Positions 37,254-45,866 of a stretch of DNA of 64,000 bases are shown here, piece after piece. Source of the DNA: Verrucomicrobiaceae bacterium (GTDB taxonomy: Bacteria > Verrucomicrobiota > Verrucomicrobiia > Verrucomicrobiales > Verrucomicrobiaceae); the NCBI GenBank assembly GCA_027487315.1, contig JAIYDW010000094.1, forward strand, positions 18,844 through 82,843, read 5' to 3'. Position numbers and translations under genes: made by a program. The notes beneath the pieces were generated by a model that searched no databases, had not been told where the DNA came from, and worked only from the letters and a program-made list of their open reading frames with translations. The stretch's first letter is position 1. The number at the start of each line of letters is the position of its first letter.

Positions 37254-38212
37254 CTCGCCCGTCCATCGCGCCAACCTCCCGCGTCTCCATCGTTGTGCCC
37301 GCTTACAACTACGAACGCTACATCGCGCGTGCGATCGAATCCGCCCTCGCTCAGGACTACCAACCCATCGAGATCCTCGTCGTCAACGACGGCTCCACCG
37401 ATCAAACCGCCACCATCGCCGCCTCGTTCGAATCCCGAGGCGTCCGCCTCATCAATCAACCCAATCAAGGCCTCGCCGCCGCCCGCAACACCGGCATCGC
37501 CAACACCACCAGCGACCTGCTCCTGTTTTTGGACGCCGACGATTTCCTCGCTCCCAACGCCATCTCAACTCTGCTGGCAGAAATGGATCGCCTGGACCCC
37601 TCCTGGGGCCTCGTCGCTTGCCAGGCCAAAGTCCTGCTTCAGGACGGCTCCCTCTTCTCCTCGGACTCAGGCCCCCAACAATCCGTCGAGGTCACCTGGA
37701 CTGACCTCATGTTCGGCAGCCGCTTCCCCTGCTGCGTCCTCATCCGTCGCGCCGTCTTCGAACAATGCGGACCCTTCGACGCCGCCTATCACCACCTCGG
37801 CTGCGAAGACCGCGACATGTGGCTTCGCGCCGCCGAATCTTTCCGCCTCTGGTCCATCCCCGACAAACTCGTCGTCGTCGCTTTTCATGGCGCCAACATG
37901 AGTAGCAATCCCAACCGCCAACTCGCAGGCATCCACCGCTGCCTCACCAAAGCCCTCGCCTCCCAACACAAACCTCGCCAAAACCTGCCCTTCCGCCTCA
38001 AAGTCTGGGCCGTCTTTCACACCAACGCCACCCTTCTCCACAGCCAGGCCCGCCACCACGCCCGCGCCGCTTGGCACGCACTTCTCAGCCTCCTCCTCTG
38101 GCCCCTCCCTGGCTTGTCCCGACTTGCCGGTCGCCCCTCCGGCTTCAGAGCCCGCCGCCTCGCCATCGCCCTTCGCGACGGCTTCCATCCCCAGCCCCAA
38201 TCCTCCTCCTAA
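37250..38212 (+). CDS. Family 2 glycosyltransferase
   Basis: The start at ATG 37250 overlaps the previous stop. The 320-residue product opens with RVSIVVPAYNYERYIARAIE, then ILVVNDGSTDQT, NQGLAAARNTGI, LLFLDADDFL (DxD) and HHLGCEDRDMWLRAAESF, the usual catalytic ED region. All GT2 landmarks are in order and spacing. The C-terminus has a basic, partly hydrophobic stretch that may touch the membrane. It overlaps the acyltransferase gene by one base. Confidence 0.9.
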   Translation: MTRPSIAPTSRVSIVVPAYNYERYIARAIESALAQDYQPIEILVVNDGSTDQTATIAASFESRGVRLINQPNQGLAAARNTGIANTTSDLLLFLDADDFLAPNAISTLLAEMDRLDPSWGLVACQAKVLLQDGSLFSSDSGPQQSVEVTWTDLMFGSRFPCCVLIRRAVFEQCGPFDAAYHHLGCEDRDMWLRAAESFRLWSIPDKLVVVAFHGANMSSNPNRQLAGIHRCLTKALASQHKPRQNLPFRLKVWAVFHTNATLLHSQARHHARAAWHALLSLLLWPLPGLSRLAGRPSGFRARRLAIALRDGFHPQPQSSS

Positions 38213-39336
38213 TGGGCTCCTTTCGTCTGCTCTTGGCCTTGGCCGTCGTCATCTCTCACTCCGCCCCCATCGCGGGCTTCCCCCTCATCAGCGGAGGCCT
38301 CGCCGTCAAGGTCTTCTTCATGGTCTCCGGCTTCTACATGGCCCTCATTCTCTCTGAAAAATACCAACCCCTTCCGCGCGGCCTCTGGCTGTTCTTCTCC
38401 AACCGCTTCCTCCGCATCTTCCCCCTCTTTTGGCTCGTCCTCTTCCTCGAAATCCTCCTCGGCTTGGTCGCCCCTCAATTCGCCACCAATCCCTCCGCCA
38501 CTTCCCTCCACCAATCTCTCCTCCACACCTCTGGACCCGCTGTCCTCGCCACCTTGGGCCTTTCCGAACTCACCCTCCTCGGCTCCGAATGGTTCTCCCT
38601 CCTGGCTTGGATCCCCGAGCAAGGCCTGCAATGGCACACCTCCACCACCCCCGCAGACGCCCTGCGCGGCTGGCAACTCACCGTCATGCCCCACACCTGG
38701 ACTCTCGGTTGCGAGATCGCTTTCTATCTCGCCGCTCCCTGGCTGAACCGCTGCCGCTCCCTCTGGCTGATCCTCATCCTGGCAGTCAACATCGCCCTCA
38801 TCCTCTGCCTGCCTTGCCTCATCGATCCCCGACTCGCAGAGGCCGCTATCGACTACTCGGCACCTCTGCAATTCGAATTCTTCATCGCCGGCATGCTCGC
38901 TTGGCGCTCCTGCCAATCCTGGCCCAACGCCTTCAAAAAAAACGCCGGCCTGCTCCTGATCGGACTCCTGTTCACCTTCTTGTTTGGATTTGATAGCCTC
39001 TCTCAATTCACCTCTTCAGGTGCCTTGCTCGGCCTTTTCACCACCGCCGCCGTCAGCATCCCCGCCCTCTTCCTCGCCTCTCGCGACCTCCATTGGGACC
39101 GCTTTATCGGCGATCTCTCCTACCCCGTCTACCTCTGCCACCCGCTCGCCATTCGCTTCCTCCACGAATTCGGCCCCTCCTTTTTTCCTGACAGCGATTG
39201 GACCCAATCCTCTGCATTCGCTCTTTCAGCGATCCTCCTCTCCTGCGCACTCGCATGGCTCTTGTCCCAAGCCGTCGACCGCCCTCTCAATCAAATCCGC
39301 CAGCGCCGTGTCGGCCCCACCGACCACTCTCCATGA
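38212..39336 (+). CDS. OafA/YrhL-type acyltransferase (family 3)
   Basis: Start ATG 38212 shares an A with the preceding TAA. The 374-residue product has about ten membrane segments. The N-terminus carries FRLLLALAVVISHSAPIAGF, with the conserved His after the first helix, then GGLAVKVFFMVSGFYMALIL and NRFLRIFPLFWLVLF, all typical of acyltransferase-3 enzymes. These move acyl groups, commonly acetyl, onto polysaccharides at the membrane. It is a second, independent O-acylation activity besides the MBOAT/SGNH pair downstream. Confidence 0.85.
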   Translation: MGSFRLLLALAVVISHSAPIAGFPLISGGLAVKVFFMVSGFYMALILSEKYQPLPRGLWLFFSNRFLRIFPLFWLVLFLEILLGLVAPQFATNPSATSLHQSLLHTSGPAVLATLGLSELTLLGSEWFSLLAWIPEQGLQWHTSTTPADALRGWQLTVMPHTWTLGCEIAFYLAAPWLNRCRSLWLILILAVNIALILCLPCLIDPRLAEAAIDYSAPLQFEFFIAGMLAWRSCQSWPNAFKKNAGLLLIGLLFTFLFGFDSLSQFTSSGALLGLFTTAAVSIPALFLASRDLHWDRFIGDLSYPVYLCHPLAIRFLHEFGPSFFPDSDWTQSSAFALSAILLSCALAWLLSQAVDRPLNQIRQRRVGPTDHSP

Positions 39337-40442
39337 ACCCCGTCACCTGCCATCTCCTCGCTTGGTCTGACGATGCCCGCCTTCAACAGATCTACACCGG
39401 CCTGACTTCCCTCTCCAGACAGGGACTCATCCACCTCCGCCAATCCATCGTCTCAAACCCAATCTCCATCGGCCTCCCTCAACTCCAGTCCGGATCCGCC
39501 CATACCCTCATCATCCTCAACGACTCCATCAAAGTCCTCTTCGATCTCACCGACCATGGTTCGATCAACCCGGAATCGATCGCCAACATCGACCACTGCT
39601 TCAAACGAAGCTACGACCCCTCCGCACTCGTCAGCCTCGGACCCCTCAGTTCACGCATCCACCCCCTTGGCCTCAACTACCCCGTCTTCCCCAATCGACC
39701 CGACATCCATGCCATCCGTCGCGCCTGCGCCTTCGGCTCTCTCCGACAGCGCCTTCAACAACTCCTCCGCCTCTCAGATCCCGCCAACCTCTGGTCCTCC
39801 CTCCCCCGTGAGCGCCACCTCTCAGCCCCCCCCAACCTCAATCAAAAACCCAACGTCCTCTTCCTGGCTCGCGCTTGGGATCCCCAGGATTCCACCCACA
39901 TCACTCCGCAACAAACCCGCCACTACAACACCATCAACGAAACCCGCGCCGCCTGCATCCGCGCCCTCCGCACCGCCTTCGGTGACGCCTTCACCGGCGG
40001 CTTCAGTCACACCCCTTTCGCCCAGCGCCACTTCCCCGACGCCCTCGCCTCTCACCCCAATCAAACCTCCAAACGCGCCTACCTCCAACGGCTCAAAGAA
40101 CACCCCATCTGCGTCACCAGCGAAGGACTGCACCACTCCATCGGTTGGAAAATGGGCGAATACGTCGCCCTCTCCAAAGCCATCGTCTCCGAAAAGCTTG
40201 CCTTCACGGTCCCCGGCCCTTTCGCCGATGGCACCCACTACCTCTCCTATCAAGATCCCGACGGCTGTGTCGCCGCTGTCAAAAAACTCATCCAGGATGT
40301 CCCACTCCGCCACTCCATGATGACTCAAAACCACGCCTACTTCCTGCAACACCTGCAACCAGATCGCCTCGTCGCCCACTCCCTCAACACAGCCCTGGGT
40401 CAATCCGCCATCCAGTTCTCTCCCACTCCCTCACCCGCGTGA
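39333..40442 (+). CDS. Putative GT-B-type glycosyltransferase
   Basis: Start ATG 39333 overlaps the previous stop (ATGA). The 369-residue product is not confidently assigned. The second half has KPNVLFLARAWDP, ETRAACIRALRTAFGDAFTG, CVTSEGLHHSIGWKMGEYVA and AIVSEKLAFTVPGPFADGTH, which resembles the donor domain of CgeB/GT1_2-like proteins. An ER or EG glutamate pair of classical GT4 enzymes is not clear. Its position between an acyltransferase and a GT4-like gene, with overlaps on both sides, supports a role in building the glycan. Confidence 0.5.
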   Translation: MNPVTCHLLAWSDDARLQQIYTGLTSLSRQGLIHLRQSIVSNPISIGLPQLQSGSAHTLIILNDSIKVLFDLTDHGSINPESIANIDHCFKRSYDPSALVSLGPLSSRIHPLGLNYPVFPNRPDIHAIRRACAFGSLRQRLQQLLRLSDPANLWSSLPRERHLSAPPNLNQKPNVLFLARAWDPQDSTHITPQQTRHYNTINETRAACIRALRTAFGDAFTGGFSHTPFAQRHFPDALASHPNQTSKRAYLQRLKEHPICVTSEGLHHSIGWKMGEYVALSKAIVSEKLAFTVPGPFADGTHYLSYQDPDGCVAAVKKLIQDVPLRHSMMTQNHAYFLQHLQPDRLVAHSLNTALGQSAIQFSPTPSPA

Positions 40443-41746
40443 ACCTCATTCGTTGGACCGATTCACTCCGCCACTCTCCCCTTATTCGGGAACTCGCAGG
40501 CTGGCTCGCCCTGCTGCGTGCTCGGTTCCAAAAAACACCCTCCTCCTCCGCAGCCTGGCATTGCCGCACGCTCGACCTCGCCAATTCAACGCTCCTCCAG
40601 GACCAAGCCCTCACCTCCCTCAACCCTCACCTCAACGACACCGATCTCTGGCACAAGGTCGTCTCTGGACTCCCCCGTTACCGCACCCTCATTCCCACTC
40701 AACCTGCCCTCACCAGAAGCATCATCCTCAAAAGCCCCGGTCCCAATGGAGAAAAAGGCGCCTTGCTCCTTTACTTCGAATACAACTGGGCCCGTTTCCT
40801 CCTCGGCCTCCCTCCCGAAGACCGCGCCTGGTTCCACGAACACTACGACCTCATCCTCACCACCAGTTGGTCCCCCACCGACTACGCCGCTCTCGCCCTC
40901 GCCTGCTCCATCTTCCCGGGCGTGATTTGGGTCCAACCCGCCAATCGTCTTGAGGCCCCAAAAATCGCCCTCTTCCATCCCCGCCTCCGCGTCCTCGACT
41001 CCCTCGCCTGCGATTGGGTCAACCCAGACTTCTACCAACCCAAACCCTTCGCCGAACGAACCATCGACCTCATCATGATCGCCAATTGGGGCCACTTCAA
41101 ACGCCACTGGGAGTTCTTCCACGCCCTCACCCACCTGCCCGCTGACCTCCGCGTCGTTCTCATCGGCCAGCAAGAAGGCGGCAGAACCCTCGACACCATC
41201 CGCGCCGAAGCCCGCTCCTTCCGCGTCCCTCAATCCATCGAATACCACGAATCCCTCTCCATCGAACAAGTCACCGCCATGCAGTGTGACGCCAAAGTCT
41301 CCATCCTCATGAGCCGCCGCGAAGGCGGCTGCGTCGCCGCCGTCGAATCCCTCTTCGCCGGCTGCGCCCTCGCCATGCGCTCCGACGCCCACGTCGGCTC
41401 CCGCGTCCACATCAACCCCCAAACCGGCGCCCTCCTCCGCCCCGGTCACATCGCCGAAGATCTCCTCCACCTGCTCCAAATCGCTCCCAACCTCACCCCC
41501 CGCGAATGGGCCATCCAAAACATCTCCTGCCAGCAAACCACCGCCAAACTCAATCACCAATTGAAGTCCCACGCGCTCGCCGAAAACCGCCCCTGGACCC
41601 GCGACCTCGCCCTCGCAAACTGGCGCCCCCATCCCACCTTCGCAAACCCCTCCGAGCAGCAAGCCATGCTCCCCGCCTACACCGAACTCCACCACCGCTT
41701 CCCCACCCTGTTCAACGCGGACCTGTGTCACCAAAGCTGGCGTTGA
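40439..41746 (+). CDS. Family 4-like glycosyltransferase
   Basis: The start is GTG 40439, overlapping the preceding TGA (GTGA). The 435-residue product has a little-conserved N-terminal half and a GT-B donor domain: IDLIMIANWGHFKRHWEFFH, LRVVLIGQQEGG, and MSRREGGCVAAVESLFAGCA, corresponding to the E(X7)E site of GT4. It is the last gene of the coupled plus-strand block. Its 3' end overlaps the convergent SGNH-like gene by 35 bp. Confidence 0.75.
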   Translation: MNLIRWTDSLRHSPLIRELAGWLALLRARFQKTPSSSAAWHCRTLDLANSTLLQDQALTSLNPHLNDTDLWHKVVSGLPRYRTLIPTQPALTRSIILKSPGPNGEKGALLLYFEYNWARFLLGLPPEDRAWFHEHYDLILTTSWSPTDYAALALACSIFPGVIWVQPANRLEAPKIALFHPRLRVLDSLACDWVNPDFYQPKPFAERTIDLIMIANWGHFKRHWEFFHALTHLPADLRVVLIGQQEGGRTLDTIRAEARSFRVPQSIEYHESLSIEQVTAMQCDAKVSILMSRREGGCVAAVESLFAGCALAMRSDAHVGSRVHINPQTGALLRPGHIAEDLLHLLQIAPNLTPREWAIQNISCQQTTAKLNHQLKSHALAENRPWTRDLALANWRPHPTFANPSEQQAMLPAYTELHHRFPTLFNADLCHQSWR

Positions 41747-42644
41747 GTCTTTCGATCAACAACGTCGTGAACCTCCGAGCACCTTCGGCATCCAAGTGAT
41801 ACCCATCCGGAAATCGCTCCACCTCCATCGCATGCTCCGAGCCTCCGTCAATCACTAACACCCCGTTCGCTTTCAGCACCTCCACCACTTCCCGCGGCAG
41901 CTCATACTTCTCCGGCACAGGCATCGCCACCACCACCAGCTTCGCTCCGACCTTCGCCACATCGTCAATCAACCTTTGCAAATGGCGAGTCGTCACTGCA
42001 CCCTGTTCTTTTCCTCCTGAACGCCCAACCATCGCCAAGCCACGCTCGTGATTGATCAAACGGCTCGTCTCCTCATACCCCGGCACCAACCGATAAAACA
42101 CCAAAGGCTCAATCCGTTCGCGATTCGCAAACAAACGCGACCAACTCGCCAGCCAAAACGGAATCGCCTCCTCCAATCCCCACTTCTGATCTTTCACAAA
42201 AGCCCACCGTTCATCCTTCGGAACCAACCAAGCCGCCAACCGCTCCGACTGCACTTCTGACGAATCAATCAAATGCACCCTCCCCGTGCCGACCACCACC
42301 ACCTCAGGCCGGCTCCCCGTCTCCATCACATAGCGCCGAAACCCCTGCCCCCATTCCAAAATCCCGCTCGCATCCGGATACATGGTTTCCACCTGCGCCG
42401 CCTCACCTGAAGGCAATCGCCATCCCTCCCTCAGCAAACCTTGATCGATGCCGCATCGCGTTAGTGAATTCCCCAGCAGCAGCACGTTCGACCTCCCTCT
42501 CGGCTCCAGTCGCGTCGCCATCGTCTCCAGTCCGGCAAGATGCTCCACATCCTTTGACAACGCAGGCTCCAGCCATCGCGTACCCCACTCCCCCGCCAGC
42601 AGGCAGACGATCAAAAACAACAGAACTTTGATCTCTGATCGCAT
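41712..42644 (-). CDS. SGNH/DltD/AlgX-like protein, partner of MBOAT acyltransferase
   Basis: The 310-residue product has an N-terminal membrane anchor (IKVLLFLIVCLLAGEWGTRW). LLLGNSLTRCGID at about 55 fits SGNH block I with Ser nucleophile, and DGYHLDAEGARRF near the C-terminus fits the Asp-x-x-His block. It starts one base after the stop of the MBOAT gene. Such pairs complete glycan O-acylation: the MBOAT passes an acyl group across the membrane and the SGNH-like partner attaches it to the polymer. Confidence 0.75.
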   Translation of the reverse strand: MRSEIKVLLFLIVCLLAGEWGTRWLEPALSKDVEHLAGLETMATRLEPRGRSNVLLLGNSLTRCGIDQGLLREGWRLPSGEAAQVETMYPDASGILEWGQGFRRYVMETGSRPEVVVVGTGRVHLIDSSEVQSERLAAWLVPKDERWAFVKDQKWGLEEAIPFWLASWSRLFANRERIEPLVFYRLVPGYEETSRLINHERGLAMVGRSGGKEQGAVTTRHLQRLIDDVAKVGAKLVVVAMPVPEKYELPREVVEVLKANGVLVIDGGSEHAMEVERFPDGYHLDAEGARRFTTLLIERLNASFGDTGPR

Positions 42645-42645
42645 A

Positions 42646-44067
42646 TCAGAACTGAAAGTAAATGAACTCAGACGGCATCGGCGGCGGAAACCACAACAGC
42701 ATCAACAGCAGCCACCCATAAAAGCACGCCCTCACCAACCAGGGCTTTTCCAATAACACCAAATCCGAACCCGCCCGCTCCACCCACGCCTCATAGGCAA
42801 CCCAGGGCAGCACAAAGAACATCAGCAAACTCGCGCACGTCATCGCATACGGCGTCCAAACCCAACCTCCCGCTCCTAGCAACCCCAACAACTGGCCCGC
42901 CTGCCCCATGCTTTCCGCCCTGAAAAACAACCACCCCAAACAAACCAAATGAAACGTGCCCACCATCCCCAGCATCCCTTTCCACTCACCCCCAAGTGCA
43001 CCTCGTTCCTTCACCACGAAGCGATTCACCACCAGCCACAACCCATGAAAACCACCCCAGACCACATACGTCCACGACGCTCCGTGCCAAAGCCCCCCTA
43101 GCAACATCGTGACCATCAGATTCCTCCCCGTCTTCCACTTCCCCATCCGATTCCCCCCCAGCGGGATGTACAAGTAATCACGCAGCCACGTCGACAAACT
43201 GATATGCCATCGACTCCAAAAATCAGTCGGTGAAGTCGCAAAATACGGCCTCCTGAAATTCTCCATCAAGTCGAAGCCCAACCACATCGCCACGCCCACC
43301 GCAATCGAACTGTAACCCGAAAAATCCCCGTAAATTTGAAACGCAAACGCATACACCCCCAGCAGCACTTCCAGCCCGTTCAACTCTCCCAAACCACCAC
43401 TGACCTGAAACACATGGTTGCCCAGCCAGGCCATGTTATCCGCAATCACCACCTTCTTGAAAAAACCCGTCAGCACATGATACAAGCCGATCCGAAACCG
43501 CCTCGCATTCAATGCCGGCCTCGGATTCTCCACCTGCGGCAGCAAATGATTGGATCGCTCAATCGGCCCAGCCACCAACTGCGGAAAAAACGCGATGAAC
43601 AAGGCAAAATCAGTGAAGCTCCCAGTCGCCTTCGTCTGCCCTCGATACACATCCACCGTGTAGCTCAAGGCCTGAAACGTGAAGAACGACAAACCCGCCG
43701 GCAACAAGATGTCCAACGTCCACGACGGCTCTCCCACCCATCCAAACACCCTCAGCATTTGATGCAACTCCGTCACAAAAAATCCCAAATACTTGAACAC
43801 CCCTAAAATCGACATCTCCACCACCACCGATGCCATCATCCATCGCCGCCGAACCTTCGCACTCTCACTCGCCCCAATCGCCCTTCCAGACACAAACTCA
43901 AACGTCGTCGTAAACACGATCAACCCCAAAAACCGCCAGTCCCAGCAGCCGTAGAAAAAGTAGCTGCACCCCAGCAGCCAAAGATTGCGCAAGCGATGCC
44001 CCAAAAACCAGTGCACCACGCAGACCACGGCAAAAAAGGCAATAAAGCTGAAACTGTTGAACCACAT
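42646..44067 (-). CDS. MBOAT-family O-acyltransferase (AlgI-like)
   Basis: The 473-residue integral membrane protein starts MWFNSFSFIAFFAVVCVVHW. It has the AlgI/DltB core: LPAGLSFFTFQALSYTVDVY, FPQLVAGPIERSNHLLPQ, FQIYGDFSGYSSIAVGVAMW, FWSRWHISLSTWLRDYLYIP, and the catalytic-His region LLGGLWHGASWTYVVWGGFH. It should transfer acetyl from a cytoplasmic donor across the inner membrane. It forms a two-gene minus-strand operon with the SGNH-like gene, transcribed from the region holding the foldback element. Confidence 0.92.
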   Translation of the reverse strand: MWFNSFSFIAFFAVVCVVHWFLGHRLRNLWLLGCSYFFYGCWDWRFLGLIVFTTTFEFVSGRAIGASESAKVRRRWMMASVVVEMSILGVFKYLGFFVTELHQMLRVFGWVGEPSWTLDILLPAGLSFFTFQALSYTVDVYRGQTKATGSFTDFALFIAFFPQLVAGPIERSNHLLPQVENPRPALNARRFRIGLYHVLTGFFKKVVIADNMAWLGNHVFQVSGGLGELNGLEVLLGVYAFAFQIYGDFSGYSSIAVGVAMWLGFDLMENFRRPYFATSPTDFWSRWHISLSTWLRDYLYIPLGGNRMGKWKTGRNLMVTMLLGGLWHGASWTYVVWGGFHGLWLVVNRFVVKERGALGGEWKGMLGMVGTFHLVCLGWLFFRAESMGQAGQLLGLLGAGGWVWTPYAMTCASLLMFFVLPWVAYEAWVERAGSDLVLLEKPWLVRACFYGWLLLMLLWFPPPMPSEFIYFQF

Positions 44068-44086
44068 GAAATCAATCGGGCCGCTA

Positions 44087-44264
44087 GCCTGGATAATTCA
44101 TGAACATCGTAGCGAAAACGCTCAAAAGCCTGAAGCTGCTAGGCGGGCGCGGTTTTGAAAGGCGGAGTGCATTTGTAAATGCTCGATGCCTTTCAAAACA
44201 AGCCCAACGCAGCAGATTCGGACTTTTGGGCGGTTGCAGTAGATGGCTCATGAATGATTCAGGC
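44087..44264. mobile_element. 178-bp foldback (MITE-like) element
   Basis: The whole segment is an imperfect palindrome centred at 44175/44176. The outer arms GCCTGGATAATTCATGA and TCATGAATGATTCAGGC match at 15 of 17 positions. Inner arms GTTTTGAAAGGC (44152-44163) and GCCTTTCAAAAC (44188-44199) are perfect, as is the central GCATTT-GT-AAATGC. The middle parts also match with substitutions. No target-site duplication is visible at the ends. It lies between divergent genes and codes for nothing plausible. Confidence 0.7.
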
Positions 44265-44395
44265 AAGTGTTTACTCGGGATCACTCCCAAGACAATCAGC
44301 ACCTTCCCTCCGCCTCCACTTTCACCGCCTTTCATATCCGCTTGCGGCACGTCCATTCTAGGTTTGACTGACTCGCTGTCTCAGAGCCCTAAATA

Positions 44396-45853
44396 ATGGC
44401 CTCCTCTCCCTCTCTTCTGTCCCCCATTCCTGTCCCCTCCCCGGACGATTTGCAGGGCTGGAAGACCGCCGATGCCTCCCTCGATCGCTCATCTCATCGA
44501 GGCCTCTCCTACTACCTCGCTCTCCTCTTCCTGGCCGTCTATTACATCCGCCCCCAGGACTGGGTCCCGGGCATGGCGGGCGTCAATATCGTCCGCCCCA
44601 TCATGGTGGTCTGGTTCGTCACCGTGTTTGTCCAGGGCTCTCGCTCACCCATTCAAGGATGGTTCCGCACCCCCCATGACTGGGTCATGCTGTCCTTCTT
44701 TATCTACGTCGCCTGGACCTCGCCTCCCATCGCCGGCGCCACCTCCGGCATGTTCTCTCTCGTCGTCTTTTTTTACCTCACCACGCAGGCCCTCTCCTCC
44801 TGGGACCACATCCTCGGTTATCTCAAGGCATGGAACCTCTTCCTCATCTGCATCGCTATTCTGGGCTCCCTTCAAACCCTCGGCCTCGACATCACCGGCG
44901 GTCAGTCCAAAACCGATTTCTTTGTCGGCCGCCTCAGCCTCGGAACCTGGCTCACCAACAATCCCAACGCCCTCGCTCACACCATCGTTCCAGCCATCCC
45001 CCTGAGCTACCTCCTCTATTTCTGGCGTGGCTCGGCCATCGGACGCTTCATCATCTTTCCTGCCTGCCTCGGACTCGTCGGCTATTGCACCTGGCTCACC
45101 GAATCCCGAGGCGCCTTCCTCGTCGGCGCAGGCGTCACCGCGATGCTCTTTATTGTCGGCCGCCCCAAGTGGGTCCAAATCTTGGTCATTGCTCTCGTTC
45201 TATCCCTTGGCGTCGGTGCCCTCAGCTTCCTCCCTCGCATGGAACAAATGGGCGACCTCCGCTCCGATGAAGGTGTCATGGGACGTCTCATGGCTTGGGA
45301 AATGGCTCGCACCGCCATGGATCAAAACACCTTCGGCGTCGGCTGGAAACAGTTCATCGCACTCATCGATTGGAAAGAAGGCGCCAAATGGATCTACGAC
45401 ATCCCCAAGGCCACCCACAGCAGCTACGTCCAAGTCGGCGCCGACCTCGGCCGCTCCGGTCTCTTCATCTGGCTTCTCGGCCTCTGGACCGCCCTGAGAA
45501 CCACCCTCTTCTTCAAGTCCCAATCGGAATCCGAAGAACGCTGCCGCCGCGCCGCCCTTCTCCTCCTCATCGCCTACCTCGCCTCCGGTTGGATGGTCAA
45601 CCGCCAATACCACACCGAATACTTCCTCATGGTCGCCGTCGCCGCAGCCATTCACCGCCTCGCCGTCGCCAGAACGTCAATGCCCCCCCCTCCTTCATCC
45701 GCTGAAGTTCCATCCCCCTCCACCTATTCCCCACCCGCCCTCAACAGCACCCCTCGCTTCTGGAAACGACTCGGATGGCTGGACCTCGCTGCAACCGCAG
45801 CCATCACCTGGAGCGTCCTCGCTCTATGGGATTACATCCTCAAAAATCTCTGA
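44396..45853 (+). CDS. Wzy/O-antigen ligase-like polymerase
   Basis: The 485-residue membrane protein has about 10-12 hydrophobic segments. The large periplasmic loop region holds the Wzy_C/O-antigen ligase signature: TESRGAFLVGAGV, GRLMAWEMARTAMDQNTFGV, GWKQF, and KATHSSYVQVGADLGRSGLF. These proteins polymerise lipid-linked repeat units or ligate the chain to a carrier. With a flippase and a Wzz-like kinase in the same locus, polymerase is the more likely role. The N-terminal 40 residues are cytoplasmic and Ser/Pro-rich. Confidence 0.82.
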   Translation: MASSPSLLSPIPVPSPDDLQGWKTADASLDRSSHRGLSYYLALLFLAVYYIRPQDWVPGMAGVNIVRPIMVVWFVTVFVQGSRSPIQGWFRTPHDWVMLSFFIYVAWTSPPIAGATSGMFSLVVFFYLTTQALSSWDHILGYLKAWNLFLICIAILGSLQTLGLDITGGQSKTDFFVGRLSLGTWLTNNPNALAHTIVPAIPLSYLLYFWRGSAIGRFIIFPACLGLVGYCTWLTESRGAFLVGAGVTAMLFIVGRPKWVQILVIALVLSLGVGALSFLPRMEQMGDLRSDEGVMGRLMAWEMARTAMDQNTFGVGWKQFIALIDWKEGAKWIYDIPKATHSSYVQVGADLGRSGLFIWLLGLWTALRTTLFFKSQSESEERCRRAALLLLIAYLASGWMVNRQYHTEYFLMVAVAAAIHRLAVARTSMPPPPSSAEVPSPSTYSPPALNSTPRFWKRLGWLDLAATAAITWSVLALWDYILKNL

Positions 45854-45866
45854 CCTCTCTTCCCCT

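Noticed and set aside
35532..37274. 580-codon open frame on the minus strand opposite methyltransferase and GT8-like genes
   Set aside because: It is the shadow of C-rich plus-strand codons, spans two real genes and encodes Gly/Glu/Asp-rich low-complexity sequence without motifs.
44100..44396. Overlapping frames of about 90-98 codons on both strands at the foldback element
   Set aside because: They arise from the palindrome, which reads alike on both strands, and have no family resemblance.
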